Below, in pieces: positions 42,595-51,591 of a DNA stretch of 64,000 bases. The notes beneath the pieces are model-generated. The model made no database searches, was not told the DNA's origin, and was given only the letters and a program-made list of their open reading frames with translations. Origin of the DNA: Mycolicibacterium flavescens (lineage in GTDB: Bacteria > Actinomycetota > Actinomycetes > Mycobacteriales > Mycobacteriaceae); NCBI RefSeq assembly GCF_001722335.1, contig NZ_MIHA01000007.1, positions 207,599 through 271,598 on the forward strand, written 5' to 3'. Positions within the stretch are counted from its first letter, which is position 1; every line of letters begins with the position of its first letter. The translations under genes and the position numbers were made by a program.

Positions 42595-43875
42595 TCAGAC
42601 ACGATCGATCACCCGCATGGTCGAGTTGTGAACCGGCAACTCCGCAGAATGCAGAGTGGGCAGCGGGAAGACGATTTCGCCACCCCAGGTGGCGATATGG
42701 GCGAGCTGTTCGGAAAGCTCGACTTCGAGGTTCCACGGCAGGACCAACACCACATCCGGCCGATCCCTGTCGAGTCGCGCTGGGTGGTGTATCGGAATAC
42801 GCGTGCCCGGTGTGAACCGACCGTGCTTATACGGGTTTCGGTCCACCGTGTACTCGAGGAGGTCGGTCCGGATGCCGCAGTAGTTCAGTAGAGTGTTGCC
42901 TTTGCCTGGGGCTCCGTACCCCACGACCCGTCTACCTTCGGCGCGACAGTCGAGCAGAAACCGCAGAAGATCGTGACGTATGGATTCACACTTGGGCCGC
43001 ATCTTCAGGTAACCGTCGACTTTGTGTAACCCGGCAGCTGCCTCCATCGCCAGCACGTCGGCGACACGAGAGCATGTCGGCGCGTCACATTCCTTGGGCC
43101 GAGCCCAGACTCGAATGGAACCGCCGTGAGTCGGCAGCATCTCGACATCGACGACCTTCAAACCCGCCGTCGCCAATGCCCGCATCGCGGACAGCACTGT
43201 GTAGTACTGGAAATGCTCGTGGTAAATCGTGTCGAACTGGCCGAGCTTGACGAGGTTCAACGCGTGGTGCACCTCGATGCTCAACAGCCCGTCATCGGCC
43301 AGCAGGGTACGCAGCGATCGAGTGAAACCCAGCAGATCCGGTATGTGCGCGTAGACGTTGTTGGCGACGACGAGGTCTGCGGGACCGTGTTGTTTTCGCA
43401 CGGCGGCGGCGAACAGCGGTTCCAGGAAAGCGGTTTCCGTTGGGACGCCCCGTGCGCGAGCGGCCGCACCCACATTGGCCGACGGCTCGATGCCAAGGCA
43501 GCGGATTCCCGCTCCGAGTACGTGCTGCAGGAGATACCCGTCGTTGCTGCCCACCTCGACCACGAATGACCGGTCGCCGAGGGCGAGCCTGCGCACGGCA
43601 CCGTCGACGAAGTTTTTGGCGTGCCGCACCCAGCTGTCCGAGTACGACGAGAAGTACGCGTACTCCCTGAACGTCTCCTCCGGGGTGATCAGCGCGGGAA
43701 GCTGAAGCAGCAGACACTTTTCACAGAGTCGGAGATGCAACGGGAACGTCAGTTCGGGGGCATCCAGTTCGTCGGGGGCAAGGAAGCTCTCGCAGGGCGG
43801 CGTGGCCCCGAGATCGAGGATGCTCAAAAGACTTTCGGAATCGCAGAGTCGGCAACGCACAGGTCCTCTTTTCAC
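42595..43875 (-). CDS. Sugar-nucleotide C-methyltransferase (zinc-type, active-site intact)
   Basis: 426 aa. N-terminal zinc module CRLCDSE...CEKCLLLQL, SAM loop VVEVGSNDGYLL, catalytic segment IYHEHFQYYT and C-terminal YGAPGKGNTLLNYCG are all canonical for C-3 methyltransferases of deoxysugar pathways (TylC3/TcaB9 type). It adds a methyl branch to a keto-deoxysugar nucleotide. The start may be GTG 43875 or GTG 43860; the latter has a better ribosome-binding site (AGAGGA). It lies 19 bp after the next gene upstream's region in the same operon as the cytidylyltransferase. Confidence 0.9.
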   Translation of the reverse strand: MKRGPVRCRLCDSESLLSILDLGATPPCESFLAPDELDAPELTFPLHLRLCEKCLLLQLPALITPEETFREYAYFSSYSDSWVRHAKNFVDGAVRRLALGDRSFVVEVGSNDGYLLQHVLGAGIRCLGIEPSANVGAAARARGVPTETAFLEPLFAAAVRKQHGPADLVVANNVYAHIPDLLGFTRSLRTLLADDGLLSIEVHHALNLVKLGQFDTIYHEHFQYYTVLSAMRALATAGLKVVDVEMLPTHGGSIRVWARPKECDAPTCSRVADVLAMEAAAGLHKVDGYLKMRPKCESIRHDLLRFLLDCRAEGRRVVGYGAPGKGNTLLNYCGIRTDLLEYTVDRNPYKHGRFTPGTRIPIHHPARLDRDRPDVVLVLPWNLEVELSEQLAHIATWGGEIVFPLPTLHSAELPVHNSTMRVIDRV

Positions 43876-43894
43876 GAGTTCTTGAAGGAGTGAT

Positions 43895-45487
43895 TCAGTA
43901 GGCGCCGGTGCGTCCGAATACGGCTCTGACCGTCTTGGCGATGATCAGGATGTCCCCAACCATCGACCAGTTGTCGACGTACGAGAGGTCCAGCCGAACC
44001 GCTTCGTCCCACCTGAGGTCGGACCTGCCACTGACCTGCCACAGACCAGTGATCCCCGGCTTCACGAGCAATCTCCTGAGTCCGTCGCAGTCGTAGGTCC
44101 CGACCTCCCGCCTCAGCGGTGGACGCGGTCCCACCACACTCATCTCCTGGCGCAACACGTTGATGAACTGCGGCAGCTCGTCGATGCTGAACCGCCGCAG
44201 GATTCGGCCCACCGGTGTGACTCTGGGATCGTTGCGGATCTTGAACAGGGGTCCGTCCGATTCGTTCTTGTCGAGTAGGTAGGTCAACTGTTGGTCGGCG
44301 TTCTGGACCATCGTGCGCAGCTTCAACATCAAGAACGGTTTGCCGTCGATTCCGATGCGCTCTGCGGCATAGAAGACCGGGCCCCTGCTCGTGAGCTTGA
44401 TGGCGATCACCGCGACGATGAAGACCGGAAGTGTCACGGCAAGTGCTACCAGCGCAAAGCAGGTGTCGAAGGCCCTCTTCTGGATTCGTTTGGCCCCGAG
44501 ATACTGCGGTTTCTCGATATGCAGCATCGGGAGGCCGGCGATCGGTCGCATCACGAGGCGTGACAGCGCGACATCCATTGCACCGGTGGACATCACGAGG
44601 TCGACGCCCATCGGCTCGAGGTCCCAGATCAGCCGTCGGATCCCGCGTACCCCGAAGTGCTCCGTGCCGGCGATCGCCACCGTGTCGGCACCGCACGTAT
44701 GGATCGCTTCCATCATGCAGGCTTCATCACCGATGATCGGTACGTGACGACCGCGGACCGCGATGTGCTCGTTCTGCGGAGGCCCGTATCCGGGAATTCC
44801 GATACCGACCACTTCCAGGCCGTCAGCGGGGTTCCTGCTCAACTCGGTGGCGAGATGTTCTGCCGCATCACGTTCGCCGAAAACCAGCGCGGCTGTCTGA
44901 TATCGGCCCTGTGCTCGACGCCGCGTCAGATGCTTCCGCCACAGTTGGCGGCTGAGCACCAAACCCAACGTACCCGCCGGCAGGGCCACTGCGAGATAAC
45001 CGCGCGCGATGTCGACGTGAAACAGCAGTGCCACCAACGCAATGACACCGAAGGTCCAGAACGACGCGGCGATCACGCGTCGATACTCCTCGATTCCGCT
45101 ACCCACCAATCGTGGTGACCGGGTACGAAACGCGGCCAAGGCCGACAACCACAAGATCACGAAGACGATCGAGAAGGTCGGAACGTAGTACTCCACGTCA
45201 CCGGGCGGCGGGAGAATCGCTCCAAATCGGACGTATTGGGCCAATGCCACCGCGGCACACACCACGATGGTGTCGGTAGTCCGCAGCCGACTCGCGAATC
45301 TTCGCTGCCACACTGTTCGTTCGAACACCCGGCTCGGTAGTAGGCCGGCCACCGGTGGTATGGGTCTCGCTGTGACCGGTTGCCCGCCAGGTGGGTCGGC
45401 GAGATTGCTAACGGCCGCTGTCATGTGCCACTGACCACCGTTGGTCTGCGGCTCTATGAGGTTGGGTTCGGTTTTGATCTGTGGCAT
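43895..45487 (-). CDS. Polyprenyl-phosphate hexose-1-phosphate transferase (initiating enzyme)
   Basis: 530 aa. Four N-terminal membrane helices, a CoA-binding-like middle domain, a fifth helix (CFALVALAVTLPVFIVAVIAI) and a C-terminal sugar transferase domain with ERIGIDGKPFLMLKLRTM, RRFSIDELPQFINVL, SVVGPRPP and KPGITGLWQVSGRS. It transfers a hexose-1-phosphate (WbaP/CpsE type) to undecaprenyl- or decaprenyl-phosphate, starting the repeat unit at the inner membrane face. ATG 45487 has GGGGG upstream. This gene is the strongest single sign of Wzy-dependent polymer synthesis. Confidence 0.93.
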   Translation of the reverse strand: MPQIKTEPNLIEPQTNGGQWHMTAAVSNLADPPGGQPVTARPIPPVAGLLPSRVFERTVWQRRFASRLRTTDTIVVCAAVALAQYVRFGAILPPPGDVEYYVPTFSIVFVILWLSALAAFRTRSPRLVGSGIEEYRRVIAASFWTFGVIALVALLFHVDIARGYLAVALPAGTLGLVLSRQLWRKHLTRRRAQGRYQTAALVFGERDAAEHLATELSRNPADGLEVVGIGIPGYGPPQNEHIAVRGRHVPIIGDEACMMEAIHTCGADTVAIAGTEHFGVRGIRRLIWDLEPMGVDLVMSTGAMDVALSRLVMRPIAGLPMLHIEKPQYLGAKRIQKRAFDTCFALVALAVTLPVFIVAVIAIKLTSRGPVFYAAERIGIDGKPFLMLKLRTMVQNADQQLTYLLDKNESDGPLFKIRNDPRVTPVGRILRRFSIDELPQFINVLRQEMSVVGPRPPLRREVGTYDCDGLRRLLVKPGITGLWQVSGRSDLRWDEAVRLDLSYVDNWSMVGDILIIAKTVRAVFGRTGAY

Positions 45488-45523
45488 GGTTCCCCCGCAA
45501 CGTTTGAACTGGAAGTTGACTGA

Positions 45524-46174
45524 TCAGCTGTGGTGCAACCGGACCAGGGCCTTTTCGGCTACGAAGGCTTCGGCATAGTACTGATGGCACTGAACCCCCC
45601 GGACACGCATCAACCCGAGGAAGGCGTCACTGTCGAACCAGGGCTTCTCGGCCTGACTCGGATAACAACTCTCGATCACTGTCACCTTGAGTGCGGCGGT
45701 ATCCCGGTCTACCGGCAGGTAGACGTCCGGATTGGGGAGGTCCGACTCCCACTTGAGGACCTCATAGCCGAGTGTCAAGTGGTCACGGAACTCCGTTGGC
45801 ACGAGCTCGGCGAGCAAGCGGTGATCCTGGTGGTGATCTCCGCGTTGCGGCGCGATCACCAGGTTCGGGTCGCACCCGGCGCGGAACCTGCCCAGGTGCT
45901 CTTTGACTTCGCCCCAGTGCTGCGGAAGCCGGCCGTCGGGAAGGTCCGACACCGTCATCCTGACCTCGGCTGTACCGCACAGAGCGGCGAGGGCTTCCTT
46001 TTCTTCGACTTCACGTTGTGTGCCACCACCGGTCAGCACCAGGACATTGACCACGATGCCCGGGTTCTCGCGAACCAGTTGCAAAAGCGTGGCGCCGGCG
46101 CCGATAGCGATGTCATCGCAGTGAGCCCCCACAAGTGCCACACTGTCGACCGTCCCCGGCGCGAGCCCGATCAT
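45524..46174 (-). CDS. PIG-L/LmbE-family deacetylase
   Basis: 216 aa. The zinc motif AHCDD near residue 17 (usual AHPDD, Pro replaced by Cys) and the later HHQDH supply metal ligands. Family members remove N-acetyl groups from GlcNAc-type sugars or related conjugates. ATG overlaps the stop of the cytidylyltransferase gene (ATGA). It may de-N-acetylate an amino sugar in the repeat unit. A mycothiol (MshB) role is unlikely given the context and length. Confidence 0.85.
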   Translation of the reverse strand: MIGLAPGTVDSVALVGAHCDDIAIGAGATLLQLVRENPGIVVNVLVLTGGGTQREVEEKEALAALCGTAEVRMTVSDLPDGRLPQHWGEVKEHLGRFRAGCDPNLVIAPQRGDHHQDHRLLAELVPTEFRDHLTLGYEVLKWESDLPNPDVYLPVDRDTAALKVTVIESCYPSQAEKPWFDSDAFLGLMRVRGVQCHQYYAEAFVAEKALVRLHHS

Positions 46175-46971
46175 CGCCCTACCCCGGCAGACTCATGCTC
46201 AGATTCCCAGACCGCCCACGGCCGAATCCCCTTGTTGTAGTCGGCGTCCAGCTCAGCACGCTCCTTGAATGTGTCGGCTGGTCTCCAGAACCCGTCGTGT
46301 CGGTAGCCGATGAGGCGGCCAGTTCCGGCCAGCGAGAAGCAAGCGTCACCGACGAGATCTCCGTTCTCCGGTATAAGGTCGATGACATCCTGATTCAAAA
46401 CGAAGTATCCGCCGTTGACACCGACCGGGAACGCCGTGATCGGCAGCACTTCCTTGACCTCGCCCGTCGAAGCGACGTCGACGCAATGAAACGAGGCGTT
46501 GGGCGGAACGATCAACATGGTGGCAGTAGCGGCGACGTTCAGCGCCTTGTCGATCATCTTGTCGAGCGGCGCGTCGGTCAGCACATCCGAATAGTTGGCC
46601 AAAAAGTACGGGTCCTGGCCGAGGTGCTCACGCACTCTGCGCAGACGCTCACCGATCGGCGACTCGAGTCCTGTGTCGACGAAAGTGATCGTCCAGTCCG
46701 AAATGTCGGACCTGAGTAACTCGACTTGTCCGTCGTGCAGCACGAAGTCGTTGGACTGGGTCTCGCTGTAGCGGAGGAAGAAGTCCTTGATCTTCTCGGC
46801 ACCGTAGCCCAGGCACAGGATGAACTCCTTGTGACCGTAGTGCGCGTAGTACCGCATCACATGCCACAGCAATGGGCGCGGGCCGACCATTTGAAGTGGT
46901 TTGGGGATGATGTCGCTCTCTGCGGTACGCATCCGCATGCCATAGCCGCCACAAAACAGAACCACCTTCAT
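46171..46971 (-). CDS. rfbF: Glucose-1-phosphate cytidylyltransferase-like nucleotidyltransferase
   Basis: 266 aa, matching RfbF. The nucleotide-binding start is VVLFCGGYGMRMRTAESDIIPKPLQMVG and further blocks include GYGAEKIKDFFLRY, TFVDTGLES and GVNGGYFVLNQDV. It joins glucose-1-phosphate to CTP giving CDP-glucose, the entry to CDP-deoxy sugars. A clear CDP-glucose 4,6-dehydratase is not present in the locus, unless one of the SDR proteins at 40037 or 50623 takes that role. ATG 46971 has GAGGAG upstream. Confidence 0.87.
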   Translation of the reverse strand: MKVVLFCGGYGMRMRTAESDIIPKPLQMVGPRPLLWHVMRYYAHYGHKEFILCLGYGAEKIKDFFLRYSETQSNDFVLHDGQVELLRSDISDWTITFVDTGLESPIGERLRRVREHLGQDPYFLANYSDVLTDAPLDKMIDKALNVAATATMLIVPPNASFHCVDVASTGEVKEVLPITAFPVGVNGGYFVLNQDVIDLIPENGDLVGDACFSLAGTGRLIGYRHDGFWRPADTFKERAELDADYNKGIRPWAVWESEHESAGVGR

Positions 46972-47049
46972 AGCGGTCTCCTCTCGACATCTGTGTTCAT
47001 GGGAAAGTTGTGGGCGTTCGACGTCGCACGTTCGACGCGGGCTTTCTGA

Positions 47050-48243
47050 TCACGCCGACCGCCTCGGGCGAAGGGCGGCCTCCAGGTACGACTCCGCCAA
47101 CCGCTGTCCGACGGGAGTCATACCCAGGTCGTTGATGACCGCTGCTCGGCCTCGGGCACCCATTGTGCGGGCGATCCCGGGATCGTTGATCAGGGTGCGG
47201 ATGGCACGCGCAAGGCTGCGTGGTCCGGGTTCGATAATTATGCCGCAGCGGTGTTTTCGAATCAGAGCGGCAAGTCCGCATTGCTCGGTGGCGACAATTG
47301 GAAGACCAACTGACATCGCCTCGAGAACCGCCATCGGGTACGGTTCCGGTCCGATCGACGGAAGGATGTACATCGCTGCGCGACGCATTCGAGCGGGCGC
47401 TTCTCCTGCCCCGACCGGGCCCTCCCATCGGACATTATCGGCCTTCGAAGCAGCTGACTGCACCTTCTTGCCTTCACCTTCATCGGGTCCGACCAGGGTG
47501 TATTTCGCCCTGACGCCCTCTGAGTTGAGAATGTGTGCCGCCTCCACAAAGTCGATGGGGCGCTTGCGCGGATGAAGACGCGCGAGGAACAGCACCTCTG
47601 GAACATCGCCGACCGCCGAAGCCGGCTCATAGAGCGGCACGCCGTTTCCGAGCGGCGAGAGGCGGGCCTCGCCACGCGCCACCTCGTCCAGGGCATCACT
47701 TTCTTCGCTGGTGAGATAGAACACCTCGTGCGCTGCGCGCAACAGTCTGCGGACGAGTAGCCCGTCGACCAGTGGCGCAAGTGGATGCGCCCCAGGGAGG
47801 ATCATGCCGTGCGGTTGCAGCACGAAGGGGATCCGCATCCGCATGAGAAGCGTTGTCAACGGTAACAGCACGAGGTCCCGTCCCAGATGCACATGTGCTA
47901 CGTCGAATTCGTCGCGAGCGCCGATGAGCCACTTGACCAAGCCGGGCGCCCATAGCCCGGCGAAACCCGTACGCGGCACCAGTCGTCGTGCGGGTCGAAG
48001 AACCAGCGGTATCCCATCTTGACGAGTGGGAACGACTTCGTAGTCACGCTGCGCCGCAGCCACCACGACCGAGTGTCCGCGGTCACGCAGCGCGACAGCT
48101 TGATTCAGCGCGACCCTGACGGGACCGCCGTAAGCGCCATCCGGACTGAGCATGGTGACCGCTTGAAGTATCCGCACACCATCTTTCGGTGATCGCGGTG
48201 GGACTCTGCGGTCATCTCGATTCGCCTGCACGGCGGTGGTCAT
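47050..48243 (-). CDS. GT4-family glycosyltransferase
   Basis: 397 aa from ATG 48243 (TGATG overlap with gmd); a longer frame to 48297 runs into gmd. GT-B fold: N-terminal LSPDGAYGGPVRVALNQAVALRDRGHSV, donor-side domain with EVLFLARLHPRKRPIDFVEAA and the EX7E-like segment PEPYPMAVLEAMSVGLPIVATE. It transfers a sugar from a nucleotide donor, retaining configuration. Donor is unknown; GDP-fucose or GDP-mannose is plausible from gmd next to it. Confidence 0.9.
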   Translation of the reverse strand: MTTAVQANRDDRRVPPRSPKDGVRILQAVTMLSPDGAYGGPVRVALNQAVALRDRGHSVVVAAAQRDYEVVPTRQDGIPLVLRPARRLVPRTGFAGLWAPGLVKWLIGARDEFDVAHVHLGRDLVLLPLTTLLMRMRIPFVLQPHGMILPGAHPLAPLVDGLLVRRLLRAAHEVFYLTSEESDALDEVARGEARLSPLGNGVPLYEPASAVGDVPEVLFLARLHPRKRPIDFVEAAHILNSEGVRAKYTLVGPDEGEGKKVQSAASKADNVRWEGPVGAGEAPARMRRAAMYILPSIGPEPYPMAVLEAMSVGLPIVATEQCGLAALIRKHRCGIIIEPGPRSLARAIRTLINDPGIARTMGARGRAAVINDLGMTPVGQRLAESYLEAALRPRRSA

Positions 48244-49271
48244 CAGCTGGCCCAACTCATGAGCGCCGGCTTGTCGATCCACGGTGTGCCCGAGCATCCG
48301 AGCGCCTCGATATCGGCGTCGACCATGATGGCGGCCAGTTCCGGTGCTCGGACGTCGGCCTTCCAGTCGAGTAACTGGTGTGCCTTCGTAGGATCACCGA
48401 TGAGCGAATCGACTTCGGTAGGGCGCACGTATCCCTCGTCGAACCGGACGTAATCCTGCCAGTTCAACCCCGCGTGCTCGAAAGCGAACCCCGCGAAGTC
48501 GGCGACTGAATAGCCTTGACCCGTCGCCAAGACGTAGTCGTCCGGTTCGTCAACCTGCAGCATTCGCCACATGCCCTCGACATACTCGGGCGCATAACCC
48601 CAATCCCGCACGGCATCAAGATTCCCCAGGAAGAGCTCGCTCTCGAGGCCGGCCTTGATGCGGGCGACGCTCCTGGCGATCTTCCTCGTCACGAAAGTTT
48701 CGCCCCGCCGCGGTGATTCGTGGTTGAACAGGATCCCGTTCACAGCGAACATCCCGTACGCCTCGCGATAGTTCCTGGTGATCCAGTACGAATACACTTT
48801 CGCAACGCCGTACGGCGACCTGGGGTAGAACGGCGTCAGTTCATTCTGAGGCGGCGGCGAAGCGCCGAACATCTCGGAGCTGGAAGCCTGATAGTACCGG
48901 CACGAAACACCCGCGAGCCGCACCGCCTCCAGCAGGCGGACACTGCCGACACCTGTCGTGGTACCGGTGTACTCCGGCTCCTCGAATGACACGCGCACAT
49001 GCGATTGGGCAGCGAGGTTGTAGACCTCGTCCGGGTTGATCTTGCTCAACAGCATCGCTAGCCGACCGCCATCGCAGAGGTCACCATAGTGAAGGAACAG
49101 CCGGGTGTCGGGACAATGCGGGTCCTGGTAGATGTGCTCGATCCGGGTGGTGTTGAACGTCGAAGCACGCCGGATCAGGCCGTGGACCTCATACCCTTTG
49201 GCCAACAGCAGTTCGGCCAGGTAGGAACCGTCCTGCCCGGTGATTCCGGTTACCAAGGCGACCTTTTTCAT
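48243..49271 (-). CDS. gmd: GDP-mannose 4,6-dehydratase
   Basis: 342 aa, normal length. NADP loop [37 protein letters not shown], the catalytic YGVAK, and the late [11 protein letters not shown] and [10 protein letters not shown] are all in place. It turns GDP-mannose into GDP-4-keto-6-deoxymannose, which Fcl (35215) reduces to GDP-fucose. It is coupled to glycosyltransferase genes on both sides by start/stop overlaps. Confidence 0.94.
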   Translation of the reverse strand: MKKVALVTGITGQDGSYLAELLLAKGYEVHGLIRRASTFNTTRIEHIYQDPHCPDTRLFLHYGDLCDGGRLAMLLSKINPDEVYNLAAQSHVRVSFEEPEYTGTTTGVGSVRLLEAVRLAGVSCRYYQASSSEMFGASPPPQNELTPFYPRSPYGVAKVYSYWITRNYREAYGMFAVNGILFNHESPRRGETFVTRKIARSVARIKAGLESELFLGNLDAVRDWGYAPEYVEGMWRMLQVDEPDDYVLATGQGYSVADFAGFAFEHAGLNWQDYVRFDEGYVRPTEVDSLIGDPTKAHQLLDWKADVRAPELAAIMVDADIEALGCSGTPWIDKPALMSWAS

Positions 49272-50626
49272 CGCATACTCTTTCGGTGTCGGTCAGCGGT
49301 CAAGGTCCTGCGACCCGCCGCCAGTTGCCTTATCCATTCGTCGAGCCGGCCAAGGGCAGCCGGTTCACCCATGGCATCCGCGGCATATCGGATTCCGTTT
49401 GCTCCGAGACGCTGCCGAAGCTGTGAATTACCGCCCAGTGATATCGCGGCTTCTACGAGCAGGTCGGGCTTGCCGCAGTCGATCACAATGCCGGCTCCTG
49501 ACTTCCTGACTTCCTGTGCGGCGTTGCTTTCCGGGCTGGTCGCAGCCAGTATCGACGTCCCGCTTTGGAAGTAGCTGGTGAGCTTGCTCGGTATCGACAT
49601 CTCTGCCACGCCAGGCTTCTCGTTGAGTAGAAGGACGTCCGCCGCCTGCAATGCGGCAGGGAAGTCATGTTCGGGAAGTGGGTCGCGGATCTCGAGATGA
49701 GCCGACTGCCCGGCCAGGCGTTCCAACGCTCGACGTTGGTTACCGTCGCCGACGAGGACGAAACGGAGCTTCAGTTTCCTCCGATCTGCCAGTTGTGCAG
49801 CCTGAACAACGTTCTCGAGACCCTGTTTCACCCCCATACTCCCGGCGTGCAGAACGACTGTCTCGTCTTCTGGCCACCCGAGTCGCCTACGCATGACAGC
49901 GGAATCGTGAGTGTTGTCGGACCTGACGTGTGTCCAGTTCGGCACCGTCTCGATCCGGTTCGGGTCTACACCGAGGTTGCCGACCAGGTGGGAGCGGAAT
50001 CGGTTGTGGGCTACCACAACAGAATCGGCCTGGCGTAGAACCCACCCCTCGACTCGCCGCGCCGCTTCGGCGGCCGGCGATCCCGCGCCCTGAAGTTCCC
50101 TCACGCCGAGCGAGTACAGATCTTGGACCCAGATGCCGAGTGCTGGACGGGGCGCGGCAGTGCGATCTCGCAGACACACCGCGGCGGTGGCGATCAGCGC
50201 CGGAGTCGTGCAGATGATCACATCTGGACGGCGCCATCGCGATGACACCGCACGCAGTCCGAAGGTGGTCTCCATGACGAGTCTGCGTGAATTGGAGACT
50301 CCTTTCGGAACCGTGTGTCTCACTCTCTTGACGGGCACGCCGCCGAGCACCTCGGTCGCCGTCCACTTCCACCGGTACTCGGGCGCCAGCCTCCACTCGG
50401 GGTAGTGCGGCATGCCGGTGATCACATTGACGCGGTAGCCGCGTTCACTCAGTCCATGACACAGCCCGGAGGCGTACGGGGCGATCCCCAGCGGTTCGGG
50501 GTTGAAGTTGATTCCGATGTAGGTGACCGATATCTGCTTGTCCAGGCATGAACCCCCACCGGGTTCGGTGCCGGCGGTCGCCGACGGGCGAATCAGGCCA
50601 GATCTGAGCGGAACCGCTGCGTTCAT
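49268..50626 (-). CDS. WcaI/WbuB-like GT4 glycosyltransferase
   Basis: 452 aa from ATG 50626 (ATGA overlap with the upstream SDR gene). N-terminal signature [45 protein letters not shown] is that of the colanic-acid WcaI group; the donor domain includes [23 protein letters not shown] and [20 protein letters not shown]. WcaI-type enzymes often add fucose to the lipid-linked sugar, which would fit gmd directly downstream. Acceptor and linkage are not readable. Confidence 0.9.
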   Translation of the reverse strand: MNAAVPLRSGLIRPSATAGTEPGGGSCLDKQISVTYIGINFNPEPLGIAPYASGLCHGLSERGYRVNVITGMPHYPEWRLAPEYRWKWTATEVLGGVPVKRVRHTVPKGVSNSRRLVMETTFGLRAVSSRWRRPDVIICTTPALIATAAVCLRDRTAAPRPALGIWVQDLYSLGVRELQGAGSPAAEAARRVEGWVLRQADSVVVAHNRFRSHLVGNLGVDPNRIETVPNWTHVRSDNTHDSAVMRRRLGWPEDETVVLHAGSMGVKQGLENVVQAAQLADRRKLKLRFVLVGDGNQRRALERLAGQSAHLEIRDPLPEHDFPAALQAADVLLLNEKPGVAEMSIPSKLTSYFQSGTSILAATSPESNAAQEVRKSGAGIVIDCGKPDLLVEAAISLGGNSQLRQRLGANGIRYAADAMGEPAALGRLDEWIRQLAAGRRTLTADRHRKSMR

Positions 50627-51591
50627 CCCGCCACCGCCAGCTGGTCTTCGCCCACCGCGCCGTAAGCCTCGGCAGGAGAGCGACGTTGGCTCTCGTCGAG
50701 CCACCGGACGGTTCGTGCGATTCCCTCGGCAAGATCGACGTTGGGCCGCCAACCGAGCTCACGTGCATCACCGTTGGGTGGTATCGCCCCGGTGTCTCGG
50801 ACAGCTCCTCGGATCGACTCGTCCACTTCGGAGGCATCGGTGAGCCGCCCGGAACCGACGCTGTATGTCCCGGTCACATCGAGCGGTGCCGCGCCGGCGC
50901 AGACGAAGGCATCGACGGCGTCATCGATGTACACGTAGTCGAGCGTGAGCTCCTGGTGCGGGGCCGATATGCGTTGGCTACCGTTGATCATGGCGCTGGC
51001 CACGGCCGCGATCGAGGCTCCCGGCTCCGCCTGGCGTTGACGAGGTCCATAGATATTCGCCAACCTCAAGGAGATCGGCGCCAGCCCGTACATGGCTCCA
51101 TAGGCATGCAGGTAAAGCTCCGCAGCGAGCTTGGCCGCTACGTGCGGTGAATGCAGCGCATACGCCACATCCCCACGGGATTGCGGTCGAGTCGTTGCAG
51201 TACCGCTCAGCCCGTACGCGGCATAGACGATCCTTCGCACGCCGGTGCTGCGACTCGCTTCACACAGGTTGATCGTGCCGAGAATGTTGCTGCGAGCGTC
51301 GAACTCGGGATTCGACAACGACGCCGACAAACTCGTCTGTGCTGCAAGGTGATAGATGACTTGCGGCCTTGTCCCGTCAACGATGTCTACGAGCTCGGGC
51401 GCCTGGATGTCGAGTGAGATGAGCGTGAACCTTTTCTCGCCCAGTCCGTTGCCGGCGATGGCCGCATCGAGATTGCCGGCATGCCCCGTGCTCAGGTTGT
51501 CCACTCCGATCACCTGATGCCCATCCGACAGCAGACGGTCAACCAGAGTGGCGCCGATGAACCCGGCGGCGCCGGTGATCAGGACACGCAT
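50623..51591 (-). CDS. Extended SDR (UDP-glucose-4-epimerase-like) with substituted catalytic Tyr
   Basis: 322 aa. The NAD loop ITGAAGFIGATL and HLAAQTSLSASL are normal, as are the late blocks NIYGPRQ and DYVYIDDAVDAF. The usual SxY...PYxxSK signature instead reads SPHVAAK: the catalytic tyrosine position is His, and the upstream SSxxVYG reads AAYGLSG. The enzyme is therefore probably inactive as an epimerase or has another activity. It overlaps the WcaI-like gene and, by 13 bp, the GT2-like gene. Confidence 0.82.
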   Translation of the reverse strand: MRVLITGAAGFIGATLVDRLLSDGHQVIGVDNLSTGHAGNLDAAIAGNGLGEKRFTLISLDIQAPELVDIVDGTRPQVIYHLAAQTSLSASLSNPEFDARSNILGTINLCEASRSTGVRRIVYAAYGLSGTATTRPQSRGDVAYALHSPHVAAKLAAELYLHAYGAMYGLAPISLRLANIYGPRQRQAEPGASIAAVASAMINGSQRISAPHQELTLDYVYIDDAVDAFVCAGAAPLDVTGTYSVGSGRLTDASEVDESIRGAVRDTGAIPPNGDARELGWRPNVDLAEGIARTVRWLDESQRRSPAEAYGAVGEDQLAVAG

